A stretch of DNA of 34,698 nt. Source: an uncultured Gammaproteobacteria bacterium (GTDB taxonomy: Bacteria > Pseudomonadota > Gammaproteobacteria > SZUA-229). Within the stretch, counting starts at the first letter, position 1; each line of letters starts with the position of its first letter. Positions 7,732-16,114 of the stretch are shown here, in pieces. Location of the stretch: NCBI GenBank assembly GCA_937998645.1, contig CALLCZ010000111.1, positions 1 to 34,698 on the forward strand, read 5' to 3'. The notes under the pieces are model-generated. The model was not told the DNA's origin. It saw only the letters and a program-made list of their open reading frames with translations, and searched no databases. Made by a program: the position numbers and the translations under genes.

Positions 7732-9585
7732 TTACATATCCTCGATGTAGATCGCAACCACGCCACTGGAACGGTCAACACCGACCTCGACCAGCAAGCC
7801 AACAGGCAGCAGTTCCTGCAGGCTTTCCGGCAGGCTGCCAAAGGGCTGGTCATTAGCGATCTCGACACCGCGTGCCGCCTCGATAATCGAGTCATCAATC
7901 AGCGTGCTGTTATTGACAGTGATTGTCTGCCCCGAAACCGTCAGGGTATCTGCAGTCACAGCGCTGACGGTGCCGTTGATCTGGTTATCGTTGACACCAT
8001 TGCCGCCTCCAACGAAGACATCATTTTCCGGCTCGAACTCGACTTCACGTGCAACCAGGTTTCCGTCACTGCAGCCACTGCCGCCCTGATCACTGGTGGC
8101 CTGCACGACATCGCCGGTGTTGAGCTGGCTAAAGAATGCAGCGTGGCCAATAGGCTGTCCGTCCGGACCTTCGAAATTGTTATCGTTAACCTGGCTGACA
8201 TCGATGTTTACACCTTCAATGGTGAAGCTGGATGTGCCATTGATGCTTGCCACCGGACCCCGTAAACGGCAATCCTGGTCATTGTTGTCTTCGATCTCGA
8301 GACGGGTCCAGGCCGTATCACCGTTCAGCGGGAAGCCGCGGGCCTCGATACGCGAGCTATTGGGTACTATGTTGTTGATGAAAGCATCGGTCGACAGGTT
8401 GTCGTCGTCATTGATGGTGTCATCTTCAAGACGGCTGCGATCGCTCGGCGTAATGACCAGCCCCAGGCGTGTTGTGAAGCTGGTAGCGTCGGCACTGACA
8501 GCAATATCCTCGGTGCGTACCGTGTCTTCCGACTCGTCCTGCAGACGGGTGATCACAATCGAGCCGTCGCTTTGCAGGGTTCCCTTGATTTCAACGCGCA
8601 GGCCTTCGCTGAACGGGGTCACATCATTGACGCGTACCTCCAGTCCATTAATGACGATCACACCGCCTGTACCCTGGGCATCAGGATGAACTTCCTTAAT
8701 CACGCCTTCGATTTCGATCTCTCCGCTGTTGAAATCATCATCGACAAAATCATCTTCAAGCTCGATGCGTGATGCGTCGATCGTGGTTGATGAAGTCGCA
8801 GTACCGTGGACCTCGACAAACTGACCATTGGCAAGTGACTGGTTACTGAAGTCTTCACTATCAAGGTCGCTGGCATCATAGGTAACCGTCAGGCCATTGA
8901 TATCAAACTGACCCAGGAGATCATCAAGATTGGCTACAAACCCCTTGACCTCAGCTTCCAGCTGACCACCGCCTGCACCGACCAGGTTGCTCACGTCTTC
9001 AACGCGGGTCGCTTCAAGTCCGTTCTGGGACGGAAAGCCACTGACTCCGACAAACATGCCTGCACTTAACAGCTGATCGAGTGTTTCTGGCAGGTCACCA
9101 AAACGCAGATCGTTTGGAATTTCAGCGCCACCGCGTGCAGCCTCGATAATGGAATCATCGATGATGGTATCCGGCGTCACCGAAACGGTCTGGCCAAGAA
9201 CAGTAAAAGTGCCATCGGCTGTTGAAACAGCTGTGATTTCGCCAACCAGTTCGTCGTCAAATCGAATCGTGTTGGCGACACCATTGCTGTCATCTGTACG
9301 GCTACCGCGAACCGTAATGATTTGTCCGACGCCAAGCACTGCCTGTAACTGTGCATTGGTCGGGTTTTCCAGGATGACTGAATCATCATCCGCGGAAATG
9401 ATGCGTGCATTTTCGGTTTCGTAACGAACACCGTTGACGAAGACACTGCCGAACCCGGTAATGGTGCCTGATGAGGTCACATCAAGCGCACCACCTGCTG
9501 TATCGCCACCGCCGCTGCTACACGCGGTCAGCGCAGAAATAATCGTAATGGCCACTGAGGCCTGTATTAATTTGTTACTAAACAT
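7732..9585 (-). CDS. Large DUF5666-type lipoprotein (617 aa)
   Basis: A 617-residue exported lipoprotein: signal peptide to residue 21 with lipobox LTAC (Cys22), then a Gly/Ser spacer and a long acidic all-beta part. The repeated units of about 70-90 residues (GTITGFGSVFVNGVRYE, and later strands of the GEIEIEGVIKEV and VNGLEVRVND type) match DUF5666 domains, small beta-barrels of unknown function common in surface proteins. Residues 143-183 and 563-603 are near copies of each other (DDSIIEAARG, then FGDLPETLDQLL or FGSLPESLQELL), a clear internal duplication. A strong Shine-Dalgarno (GGGGGGA) precedes ATG 9585 and a terminator follows. Ligand or role unknown. Confidence 0.8.
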   Translation of the reverse strand: MFSNKLIQASVAITIISALTACSSGGGDTAGGALDVTSSGTITGFGSVFVNGVRYETENARIISADDDSVILENPTNAQLQAVLGVGQIITVRGSRTDDSNGVANTIRFDDELVGEITAVSTADGTFTVLGQTVSVTPDTIIDDSIIEAARGGAEIPNDLRFGDLPETLDQLLSAGMFVGVSGFPSQNGLEATRVEDVSNLVGAGGGQLEAEVKGFVANLDDLLGQFDINGLTVTYDASDLDSEDFSNQSLANGQFVEVHGTATSSTTIDASRIELEDDFVDDDFNSGEIEIEGVIKEVHPDAQGTGGVIVINGLEVRVNDVTPFSEGLRVEIKGTLQSDGSIVITRLQDESEDTVRTEDIAVSADATSFTTRLGLVITPSDRSRLEDDTINDDDNLSTDAFINNIVPNSSRIEARGFPLNGDTAWTRLEIEDNNDQDCRLRGPVASINGTSSFTIEGVNIDVSQVNDNNFEGPDGQPIGHAAFFSQLNTGDVVQATSDQGGSGCSDGNLVAREVEFEPENDVFVGGGNGVNDNQINGTVSAVTADTLTVSGQTITVNNSTLIDDSIIEAARGVEIANDQPFGSLPESLQELLPVGLLVEVGVDRSSGVVAIYIEDM

Positions 9586-9884
9586 GGGTTGAATCCCCCC
9601 TTAACTAAATGATTCGGATATCGGCATTAACGCCTTAATTGGGAATATATTCCCATTTTTTAGTAATGTCAAATAACTTTTTCCCCCGGAAATAACCTCC
9701 GGGCCCCTGTATTTCTCCGGAATATCATGGAAATATAATGCCTGGTATTGTGTTATTCGCTTGTATATCAATAGCTTGATGAAAAACCAGATGACAGGAA
9801 GCAGTGTGAGATCATCATCTAGATGATTTGTCTGGCGCCGGTGCATTAGCACGGTTATCATTTAGTCTCACCGGTTACTCGACT
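9586..9884. other. Intergenic region, no gene supported
   Basis: AT-rich spacer between the divergent lipoprotein and nuclease-fold genes. An 86-codon minus-strand frame has no ribosome site or family features. A small hairpin, CCCGGA with TCCGGG (about 9685-9703), lacks a T run. The promoters of both genes should lie here but are not clear. Confidence 0.45.
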
Positions 9885-9908
9885 ATGAGTCAGGTACAGA
9901 GCATCGGC

Positions 9909-10400
9909 ATGACCCGGCAGATTTTCAGATTAATAGCGTGGTCAGTGATTGCACTTCAAGCGCTATCATCAGCACCTGTTTATGCACGGGAGATCTCCAG
10001 CTATGCATTTGTCAATGAAGATGGAACATTACGCATCAAGCGCAAGACCATCCATCTGTATGGCATCCACATCCCGGAAACCGGCAAGCACTGCAACACA
10101 AACCTGAGGCCCCCGGTATGTGGTTCAAGAGCAGCCCTCGCACTTGAATTTATAATCCAGAGTTTTGTGCGCTGTGAGATTATCGAAGAAAATGCTGATG
10201 GCAGTTTAGTTGGATGGTGCCGTGTGAATGCATCCAGGCTAAATGAAGGCGAAGACCTGAGCGCTTACCTGCTCGAACGTGGCTGGGCGGTTGCACTGCC
10301 GGATGCGCCTGTCGAATACCAGGCCCTGGAAAAAATCGCGTACAGGCGCGGCTTCGGTATGTGGGGTTTTCAAATCGATGGCGTAACAAATACTAACTAA
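9909..10400 (+). CDS. Exported SNase-fold (thermonuclease-like) protein
   Basis: From ATG 9909 the protein is 163 residues with a signal peptide ending VYA-RE (about residue 26). It has the OB-fold outline of the staphylococcal nuclease family: a strand equivalent to the RLxGIDxPE motif (HLYGIHIPETG), a Cys pair, a late YLLERGWAVALPDAPVEYQA helix region and GFGMWGF near the end. The usual catalytic Arg and metal-binding Asp of the RLxGIDxPE motif are His and His here, and the second Arg is not evident, so nuclease activity is doubtful. ATG 9885 would add eight residues in front; 9909 was chosen because it gives a normal-length signal peptide. Confidence 0.65.
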   Translation: MTRQIFRLIAWSVIALQALSSAPVYAREISSYAFVNEDGTLRIKRKTIHLYGIHIPETGKHCNTNLRPPVCGSRAALALEFIIQSFVRCEIIEENADGSLVGWCRVNASRLNEGEDLSAYLLERGWAVALPDAPVEYQALEKIAYRRGFGMWGFQIDGVTNTN

Positions 10401-10474
10401 AGCAATTCGTTAATTTGTCCGCCTGCACGACAGCTACACGGCCCCACGCAGATACAGATAAATAAAAACTAAAA

Positions 10475-10535
10475 TCCACAGATGAACGCAGATAAACACA
10501 GATAAGAACTATATTGTCCATGTTCATCTGCGGAC
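10475..10535. repeat. Short dispersed repeat (CCACAGATGAACGCAGATAA type)
   Basis: The sequence CCACAGATGAACGCAGATAA (10476 onward, then ACACAGATAAG) is followed by a partial inverted copy TGTTCATCTGCGGA (10520-10533). The same unit occurs inverted at 30094-30122 (GTGTTTATCTGCGTTCATCT). It is an intergenic palindromic repeat family separate from the CGCAGAGGCGC arms. Confidence 0.7.
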
Positions 10536-10600
10536 TGTCTTGAACAGCCGTACAATTACGTGTACGCCTTCCATTCTCTTTCGCTGAATATATTTACCCG

Positions 10601-10957
10601 CTAGCGCCGTACCAGGCTCTCCAGCATGGCCTCGATCTTGGCCAGGCGTGCTTCAATCATATCCAGACGTTTCACCACCTGTTCATGCTTCTCATGCTTT
10701 CCTTTCCCATGCTGACCGCCGCCGTGCTTCATGCCACCGCCTTTGCCTTGCTGACCTTTGCCTTTGTGCATTCCCATTTGGTGCATTTGATGAGATGTTG
10801 CGGGATTTGCAGGTGTCGCCGCATCGGTTTTGATCGTGGCTGTCTCAGATGTTGTATTCGTTACCGCAGGTGCCCCGGTCGAAACCGCCTGATCTTCGGC
10901 CGATGCCGGACCGGCCAGGAACAGCATCATGGCGACTGTTGTGCTTATAGACTTCAT
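10601..10957 (-). CDS. Small His/Gly/Lys-rich periplasmic protein
   Basis: Starting at ATG 10957, which has AAGGAG seven bases upstream, the product is 118 residues. Residues 1-20 form a signal peptide ending GPASA. A Thr/Ala-rich spacer is followed by a low-complexity stretch very rich in His, Met, Gly and Lys (HQMHQMGMHKGKGQQGKGGG and onward, about residues 56-90) and a C-terminal heptad-like helix (VVKRLDMIEARLAKIEAML) likely to form a coiled coil. The His/Met content suggests metal binding in the periplasm; this is inference. Family not recognised. An upstream in-frame ATG at 10972 would add five residues without a better ribosome site. Confidence 0.65.
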   Translation of the reverse strand: MKSISTTVAMMLFLAGPASAEDQAVSTGAPAVTNTTSETATIKTDAATPANPATSHQMHQMGMHKGKGQQGKGGGMKHGGGQHGKGKHEKHEQVVKRLDMIEARLAKIEAMLESLVRR

Positions 10958-11212
10958 AAAATTCTCCTTCATGCTGATTTAGCAGGCTCCCATAGTCATT
11001 GGAGCCGTCAATTGATTATAACGAATACAAGGGCTTAGAGTGATTGAAATCTGGTCAACTTTGATTTCGGTTAATAAACCCTTCCTTCCCTCACCTGTTT
11101 TGTTATATGTACTGCAGCCAATCATGCCCGGTAAAATTTTTCTGGACACACGCTGGCAACAGGTTAGAATTATTTTTCATGTGTAACTATTTCCCACAGC
11201 GGGGGTATCAGG

Positions 11213-11455
11213 ATGAGTGCTTACACCGACCTAATAATGGCCATTTATAACAGCGGACTGACACTTGAGCAGCAGCATGTCGTAATCAGGGCCCTCGAAC
11301 GAGACAAGAAGGCCAGACGGGCCGTGACTGTCGAGGAATTCATCAAGCAGGGTGCGGGTATCCACAGTGAAGACGGGGGTGCTTATGCAGAAGCCGCTAA
11401 AGTGTGCTCCTGTTCTATAGAAACCGCTGAAAATGCACACCGTAAGTATTTCTAG
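11213..11455 (+). CDS. Hypothetical protein (80 aa)
   Basis: An 80-residue soluble protein with no signal peptide. It begins with a helical segment (AYTDLIMAIYNSGLTLEQQH), followed by a basic patch (RDKKARRAVTVEEFI) and a C-terminal part with two close cysteines (KVCSCSIETAENAHRKYF). The SCSIETAENAHRKYF end looks like a helix-turn-helix recognition helix, so DNA binding is possible but unproven. GGGGGTATCAGG before the ATG gives a usable ribosome site. It stands alone on its strand with about 250 bases of non-coding sequence on each side. Confidence 0.5.
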   Translation: MSAYTDLIMAIYNSGLTLEQQHVVIRALERDKKARRAVTVEEFIKQGAGIHSEDGGAYAEAAKVCSCSIETAENAHRKYF

Positions 11456-11750
11456 CCGCTGGCTTTTATACCCAATTGCAATGATCAGCCATTCAACCGA
11501 TTACCCTCTCTCCCTCAGGGAATGGGATGCCTGGTTAACGATCTCGTTATTATTCAAATCGCAACATTTGCATAGCCACTAAATCTGCAGTTTTAAGGCC
11601 GGCCCGCATTTCCCGCCAGGGGTGAAAAATTAGGACTTCAGGTCTACGCCCCCCTCTCGAGTTCTATATAAAAATTTCTCCCCAATGTTAGAGCGGGATA
11701 TAATTCCCACCCCTTGAACAGTCCTCCCGTATCTGACTCAGGCAGTCCGT
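11456..11750. other. Intergenic region, nothing recognised
   Basis: Contains no frame with coding features and none of the dispersed repeats. No clear terminator follows the 80-residue gene. The promoter of the next gene presumably lies in its last 60 bases, where TATATAAAAAT (about 11665-11675) and GATATAATTCC (11697-11707) are possible -10 regions. Confidence 0.4.
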
Positions 11751-12111
11751 ATGGCAAACCGTATCAACAAATTATTAACCGCTCTGCTGCTTTCTTTCTT
11801 CATCGCTGCCTGCACTGAACCTGAAGACGATAATATTGACAATAGCGGTATTAACATCAATGCCAGCCACCAGGTGCTGGCCTTCAACGACCTGGGCATG
11901 CACTGTGCAGACCTGGATTATTCAACCTTCGTGATCCTGCCGCCATTCAACGTGGTTCACAGCCAGGTGATTGAACGCGGCGCCCCGCACCGCCGCGGAC
12001 CGTGACTACCTGCGTGATGAGGACGATGACGATGATGAGGGTGATGCTCAAACCATCCATGTAGCTAAAGGAACACAAGTGAGCTGCAGCCTTTGCCATG
12101 AAAGACCATGA
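11751..12111 (+). pseudogene. Broken lipoprotein gene with CxxCH end
   Basis: The 5' part encodes a lipoprotein signal (lipobox IAAC, Cys21) and the block LAFNDLGMHCADLDYSTF followed by ILPPFNVVHSQV, which I associate with a family of large proteobacterial exported proteins (several hundred residues). After about 80 codons the frame stops at 12005. In another frame from about 11998 the sequence continues RDYLRDEDDDDDEGDAQTIH and ends with VSCSLCHERP and a stop at 12111. CSLCH is a CxxCH haem-binding motif. The two ends of a much longer gene therefore appear joined by an internal deletion with a frameshift. Confidence is high that it is broken, moderate for the family. Confidence 0.6.
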
Positions 12112-12447
12112 TCAAGCCTGCTGCAGTAACACCCTTACACTCCGTTTAACTAAATTAGTTAATCAGTTGTATGCATTATAAAAAGTCACTCTGATCCAGG
12201 CTTTTTATAAAAAGATTCATCTGACCAGCTTGTAAAAACAGTCAAAAAAAAACGCTGACTGACCGCCAGCACCTGATTATTTATTGAACCTGAAAAATCC
12301 ATGCAAATGCTATTGATTCTCAATCCTGAATGCTTATACTAAATCTGACTACTTGCTCAGGTAGGTCGATTAAATAATAAGTTAAAAAATATCGGCCGCA
12401 ATCACTAAAAACTTGAAACCGTGTTTTTAACGCGGAGGGGTAAGGAT
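12112..12447. other. AT-rich intergenic region with a 10-bp inverted repeat
   Basis: TTATAAAAAG (12176-12185) and CTTTTTATAA (12201-12210) form a perfect inverted repeat with a 15-base spacer, which may be a weak terminator or an operator. The last bases hold GGAGGGG (12434-12440), the ribosome site of the next gene. No gene is seen. Confidence 0.45.
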
Positions 12448-13143
12448 ATGTCCCGGTCAAGATGGTTGCAGGTACCCAGGCTTATTGTAAATTCCAGATC
12501 GACGCTCGTCGCTCTCTCTCTAATGTTATGCCTGCCAATATACGCACAAACGCTCGAATTTACCGAGGCGGAAGTCACTGAAGAGGATGGCGTATTCCGA
12601 ATAAAAGTATCCGCCATCATAGAGTCACCGCCGGATTACATCCGATACATCCTCGCTGACTCGGCACACATTTATCGCTTGAGCCCTTCCATCATCGAAA
12701 GTGAAGTACTGCCTTCCAGCACGGCGGATGAAAAACAGGTCAGGACCAAACTGCTGTGTTGCACTTCCCTGTTTTGCAGAGAGGTTGAAAGAGTCGATAT
12801 TGTACGCATGCTGAAGTCAGGTGACTTTGAAGCTGAAATTATCCCGACTTTGAGCGAGTTCAAGTCGGGTAAAGCAAGTTGGAAGATTACGCCTATGGAT
12901 GATGCCAGCCATGTTGTGTACGAGGCGTACCTGGAACCGGATTTTTTTATACCCCCGGTGGTTGGTACTCATCTGGTCAAACAACACCTGCTAGAAGAAT
13001 TCACGACGACGTTTATCAGAATAGAAAGGATTGCCAGCTTCAATGCGCAAAGAGACAAGAGCGCAGAATATATGCTCGTTGACGCTGCGATGAAAACACT
13101 GAAGCCGCCCTGCAAACAGAATACGAGTGCAAGCTTGCAATGA
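12448..13143 (+). CDS. Exported SRPBCC-like protein
   Basis: From ATG 12448, preceded by GGAGGGG, the product is 231 residues. A long signal peptide (to about residue 33, SLMLCLPIYAQ) directs export. The mature part resembles the START/SRPBCC fold of polyketide cyclase-like proteins: an N-terminal strand and helix (SPPDYIRYILADSAHIYRLS), a run of strands with ASWKITPMDDASHVVYEAYL, then PDFFIPPVVG and a final long helix (LVKQHLLEEFTTTFIRIERI). Such proteins bind lipids or hydrophobic ligands, often in the periplasm. Three cysteines (LLCCTSLFC) sit mid-protein. It is a single-gene unit and the ligand is unknown. Confidence 0.65.
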   Translation: MSRSRWLQVPRLIVNSRSTLVALSLMLCLPIYAQTLEFTEAEVTEEDGVFRIKVSAIIESPPDYIRYILADSAHIYRLSPSIIESEVLPSSTADEKQVRTKLLCCTSLFCREVERVDIVRMLKSGDFEAEIIPTLSEFKSGKASWKITPMDDASHVVYEAYLEPDFFIPPVVGTHLVKQHLLEEFTTTFIRIERIASFNAQRDKSAEYMLVDAAMKTLKPPCKQNTSASLQ

Positions 13144-13270
13144 AGCTTGTATGTCCATGTGTAATAGCCAGGATTTAAGCTGACAATGCGTGTCATTTTA
13201 AATCAAACGCCGACTATGATTTTTTATCAGTACAGCCGGGTTTGGGCGGATAGAAAAGGCTATAGAACAA

Positions 13271-13363
13271 ACTCTCGCAGAGGGCGCAAAGAAAGATGAA
13301 TAGAAGATATTTTCTTTGTAAAAAACACATCACACCTCTGCGTTCTCCGCGCCTCTGCGAGAG
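13271..13363. repeat. Palindromic repeat, class 2, short form
   Basis: Arms ACTCTCGCAGAGGGCGCAAA (13271-13290) and CCTCTGCGTTCTCCGCGCCT (13335-13354, continuing to 13363) are inverted and close together, without the inner hairpin. The left flank (CCGGGTTTGGGCGGATAGAA, from 13238) matches that before the 14068 copy, and the right flank with CGAAAATCGACAAC (13408-13421) matches those after the 7.4 and 14.2 kb copies. Confidence 0.8.
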
Positions 13364-13404
13364 GCCAGGATGTTAAAACTCCAGCGCAGGCAGTTTTCAC
13401 GGTG

Positions 13405-13812
13405 ATGCGAAAATCGACAACATCTGTCAAATCAAGTCTGAACTACTGCAAATTATGTGGCATGGCTGTATATATCTTGCTGATAAGTGGTTGTGCGACA
13501 CAGCAGGTCAGCTACCAGGACGACGTCGTTCCTATTCTCGAGAGCAGGTGCATCAAATGCCATGTCTCACCTGATGGCGTTGGCTACAGGGCCACAGGGC
13601 TGGAAATGGGTTCATACGAGTCATTGATGCAGGGAACGGCCTATGGCCAGGTCATCGTTGCCGGCGACAGCCGCCGCAGTATGTTGAACATGCTGGTCGA
13701 AGGGCGTGCCGGTAAACAGCAACGCATGCCTCATTATGAAGATGATGCACTGGAGCCTGTACAAATCGAAACACTCAGGCAATGGGTCAACCAGGGCGCG
13801 CTTGATAACTGA
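13405..13812 (+). CDS. Small c-type cytochrome-domain lipoprotein
   Basis: A 135-residue protein with a lipobox (LLISGC, Cys30) and one haem-binding motif CIKCH in the context SYQDDVVPILESRCIKCH, as in PSCyt1/cytochrome c-like domains. The C-terminal part has HYEDDALEPVQIETLRQWVN, the usual end of this fold, so it should be an electron-carrying or structural haem lipoprotein facing the periplasm. The start is unusual: the first codons (ATGCGAAAATCGACAAC) are the conserved right flank of the class 2 repeat just upstream. An internal ATG at 13462 would give only an 11-residue signal. The repeat-derived start is thus preferred, with no strong ribosome site for either. Confidence 0.65.
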   Translation: MRKSTTSVKSSLNYCKLCGMAVYILLISGCATQQVSYQDDVVPILESRCIKCHVSPDGVGYRATGLEMGSYESLMQGTAYGQVIVAGDSRRSMLNMLVEGRAGKQQRMPHYEDDALEPVQIETLRQWVNQGALDN

Positions 13813-13837
13813 GCATATGATAAAGGCTAAATTTACT

Positions 13838-14225
13838 TACTCTCGCAGAGGCGCAGGGTACGCAGAGAGCGTATCAGGTATTAGCAGGAGCGACTAAAGT
13901 CGCTCCTACAGATAATTAAATGTAGACCGTATGCCAGGATAAGGCATAGCCGTTCCTGGCGGATATAAGGCCGCTCATGGCGAGCTTGTCGAACCATTCA
14001 CTTATGCAGACCTGTGATTTTAAATTTACAGCCAGGATTGGCGATATAGAAAAAACTGTAGATAACTTCTCTCTCGCAAAGGCGCAAAGAACGCAAAGTT
14101 GAAATGTGTCTTTTGTTGCATGAAATAATATCGTTACCAGATTCTTCCTTTGCGGGCTTGGCGCCTTTGCGAGAGTAAACATCAGTTACAATTAAATTCT
14201 CTGCGTTCTCTGCGCCTCTGCGAGA
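13838..14225. repeat. Composite class 2 repeat with another copy nested inside
   Basis: The outer arms are TACTCTCGCAGAGGCGCAGG (13838-13857) and TTCTCTGCGTTCTCTGCGCC (14197-14216, to 14225). Inside lie a small hairpin AGGAGCGACT-AA-AGTCGCTCCT (13886-13907) and a complete second class 2 element (14068-14176). The right flank again carries TACGAAAATCGACAAC (14268-14283). The region 13813-14325 has no gene. Confidence 0.75.
14068..14176. repeat. Nested class 2 repeat copy
   Basis: Arms CTCTCTCGCAAAGGCGCAAA (14069-14088) and the inverse GGCGCCTTTGCGAGAG (14160-14175) define a unit in which the usual CAGAGG/CCTCTG is CAAAGG/CCTTTG on both sides. Both arms carry the same G-to-A type change, so pairing is kept. 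It sits within the 13838-14225 element. Confidence 0.7.
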
Positions 14226-14325
14226 AAACAGCTTGTTAAACCTGCAACCCGGCTGGATTCCCGGTTCTACGAAAATCGACAACGGTTGCCAGATCAGGTC
14301 CTGACATCTGTAAATAATAACTGAA

Positions 14326-14721
14326 CTACTTCTCGATCAGTTCCAGCGTATTGCCATCGTAATCCCTGCAAAACAGTGCACGCCTGCCTGAACTGCTGAG
14401 TGTGTATGTCAGCTTTGCCTTATCGAGCTCGGCAACCACCTCATCCAGGCTGGAAACCGTCAATGCAGTATGCCTGTCCCTGCCGCCATGCTGCGGCCGC
14501 CCTGTTACAGGATCGGGATTCGGCAGCTCGATCAGGTGTATCTGCCCGCCTTCGCCAAGGTTCAGCCACGCGCCGGGGTAGGATAAATCCGGCCTGTCGT
14601 GGTCCTGTTCGAGACCGAGCACGCCGATGTAGAATTCGAGCGCCCTGCGGGTGTCCTTCACCAGTACGCTGGCATGGTCAAAACTTCTGATTACACCTTT
14701 CGCCAAGGCCTTCACCCTCAA
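14326..14721 (-). CDS. VOC (glyoxalase/bleomycin resistance) family protein
   Basis: A 131-residue single-domain vicinal oxygen chelate protein made of two beta-alpha-beta-beta-beta units. The metal-ligand pattern is intact: His16 (FDHASVLV), Glu65 (QIHLIEL), His84 (DRHTALTV) and Glu127 (GNTLELIE). The segment FYIGVLGLEQ is typical of this fold. Reaction unknown; the family includes glyoxalases and dioxygenases. The start is uncertain: TTG 14721 gives 131 residues, and TTG 14706 with GAGG nine bases upstream gives 126; both keep the domain. It is transcribed away from dapC. Confidence 0.78.
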   Translation of the reverse strand: MRVKALAKGVIRSFDHASVLVKDTRRALEFYIGVLGLEQDHDRPDLSYPGAWLNLGEGGQIHLIELPNPDPVTGRPQHGGRDRHTALTVSSLDEVVAELDKAKLTYTLSSSGRRALFCRDYDGNTLELIEK

Positions 14722-14900
14722 AATCGCTTATAATGTGCGCCCCTCGGGAAATGATACTCACCCTGGGGCAGCGGATAGTTAACCTCTCGCTTAATCGCAG
14801 GCATTAAGCTCGAGAATGCTGAGTTTATATGATCGGGTGCTTAGAGCCCATTTGTAATGCCCTGATGCGGGGCCCTGTGAAAATATAACAAAACCCGGAA

Positions 14901-16097
14901 ATGAATCCGCTACTGCAGAAACTCCAGCCCTACCCCTTTGAGAAGCTCGCTGCGCTCAAGGCCGGATGCACCCCGCCAGCAGGGCTGGACCATATCGCCC
15001 TGTCGATTGGAGAACCCAGGCATCCATCACCGGAGATCGCACTGGCGCCATTGCGCGACAACCTTGACCAGTGCAACCGCTATCCACTGACAAAGGGCAG
15101 CCCCGAACTCCGCCAGGCGATAGCCGGCTGGCTGCAGCGCCGATTCGAGCTGGCTACGAACAGTGTTGATGCTGATAAACATGTGATACCGGTAAATGGC
15201 ACGCGCGAGGCCTTGTTTGCCTTCGCCCAGTGCGTCGTGGACAATTCAACGGATGCGCTGGTGATGATGCCCAATCCGTTCTACCAGATTTACGAGGGCG
15301 CCGCACTGCTGGCGGGCGCAGAGCCCTACTTCTACAGCACACTTAAAGACAGTAATTATCTGCCTGACTTCGATACCATTGATGAAGACACCTGGCAACG
15401 CTGCCAGTTGCTCTATATTTGCACACCGGGCAATCCCACCGGCGCGGTGATGTCTGAACAACAGCTGATCAGGCTGATCGAAAAATCGCTGAAATACGAT
15501 TTTGTGATTGCATCCGATGAATGCTATTCGGAAATCTATTTCGATGAAGAGGCGCCACCCGCGGGTCTACTGCAGGCAGCCGTCAATAGCGGCAACACGG
15601 ATTACACCAACTGTGTAGTATTTCACAGCCTGTCCAAACGCTCCAACCTGCCCGGCATGCGCTCCGGATTTGTCGCTGGCGATGAGAACATCATCAAGTC
15701 GTTCCTGCTTTACCGCACTTATCATGGCTGCGCCATGCCACCGGCACACCAGCTTGCCAGTATCGCCGCGTGGAATGATGAACAGCACGTTATTACAAAC
15801 CGCAGGCTTTACAGGGAAAAGTTCGCTGCAGTTTTGAATATACTTGAGCCGGTCAGCAGTGCGCATAAACCTGATGCCGGCTTTTATATCTGGTTGAACA
15901 CGCCATGCTCTGATACCGAATTTGCACGGCAATTGTTTAGTCAGCAAAACCTTAGCGTACTACCCGGCAGTTATTTATCACGCGAAGTTAACGGCACCAA
16001 TCCCGGCAAGAACCATGTACGCATGGCGCTGGTGGCACCGCTAGATGAGTGTATCGATGCCGCCAACAGAATCAAACAATTTATCGTAAATCAATAA
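14901..16097 (+). CDS. dapC: Succinyldiaminopimelate transaminase DapC
   Basis: A 398-residue fold-type I PLP aminotransferase that makes N-succinyl-LL-2,6-diaminopimelate in lysine and peptidoglycan synthesis. Seen: [12 protein letters not shown] at the start, substrate motif [12 protein letters not shown] (34-45), [11 protein letters not shown] (125-135), TPGNPTGA (175-182), Asp206 in [10 protein letters not shown], and the PLP lysine Lys246 in [15 protein letters not shown]. The SKRSN signature and the LSIGEPRH motif point to DapC rather than general aspartate aminotransferases. dapD follows 17 bases later, which supports the assignment. A plausible -10 (TATAAT, 14729-14734) lies 166 bases upstream, leaving a long leader. 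Confidence 0.9.
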   Translation: MNPLLQKLQPYPFEKLAALKAGCTPPAGLDHIALSIGEPRHPSPEIALAPLRDNLDQCNRYPLTKGSPELRQAIAGWLQRRFELATNSVDADKHVIPVNGTREALFAFAQCVVDNSTDALVMMPNPFYQIYEGAALLAGAEPYFYSTLKDSNYLPDFDTIDEDTWQRCQLLYICTPGNPTGAVMSEQQLIRLIEKSLKYDFVIASDECYSEIYFDEEAPPAGLLQAAVNSGNTDYTNCVVFHSLSKRSNLPGMRSGFVAGDENIIKSFLLYRTYHGCAMPPAHQLASIAAWNDEQHVITNRRLYREKFAAVLNILEPVSSAHKPDAGFYIWLNTPCSDTEFARQLFSQQNLSVLPGSYLSREVNGTNPGKNHVRMALVAPLDECIDAANRIKQFIVNQ

Positions 16098-16114
16098 TCC
16101 TTGTGGAGAGAACA

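Noticed and set aside
7726..8265. Long plus-strand frame opposite the DUF5666-type gene
   Set aside because: Antisense shadow of a well supported lipoprotein gene with signal peptide, ribosome site and terminator.
9601..9861. 86-codon minus-strand frame with a hydrophobic stretch
   Set aside because: No ribosome site, no family pattern and it covers the region where the neighbouring promoters should be.
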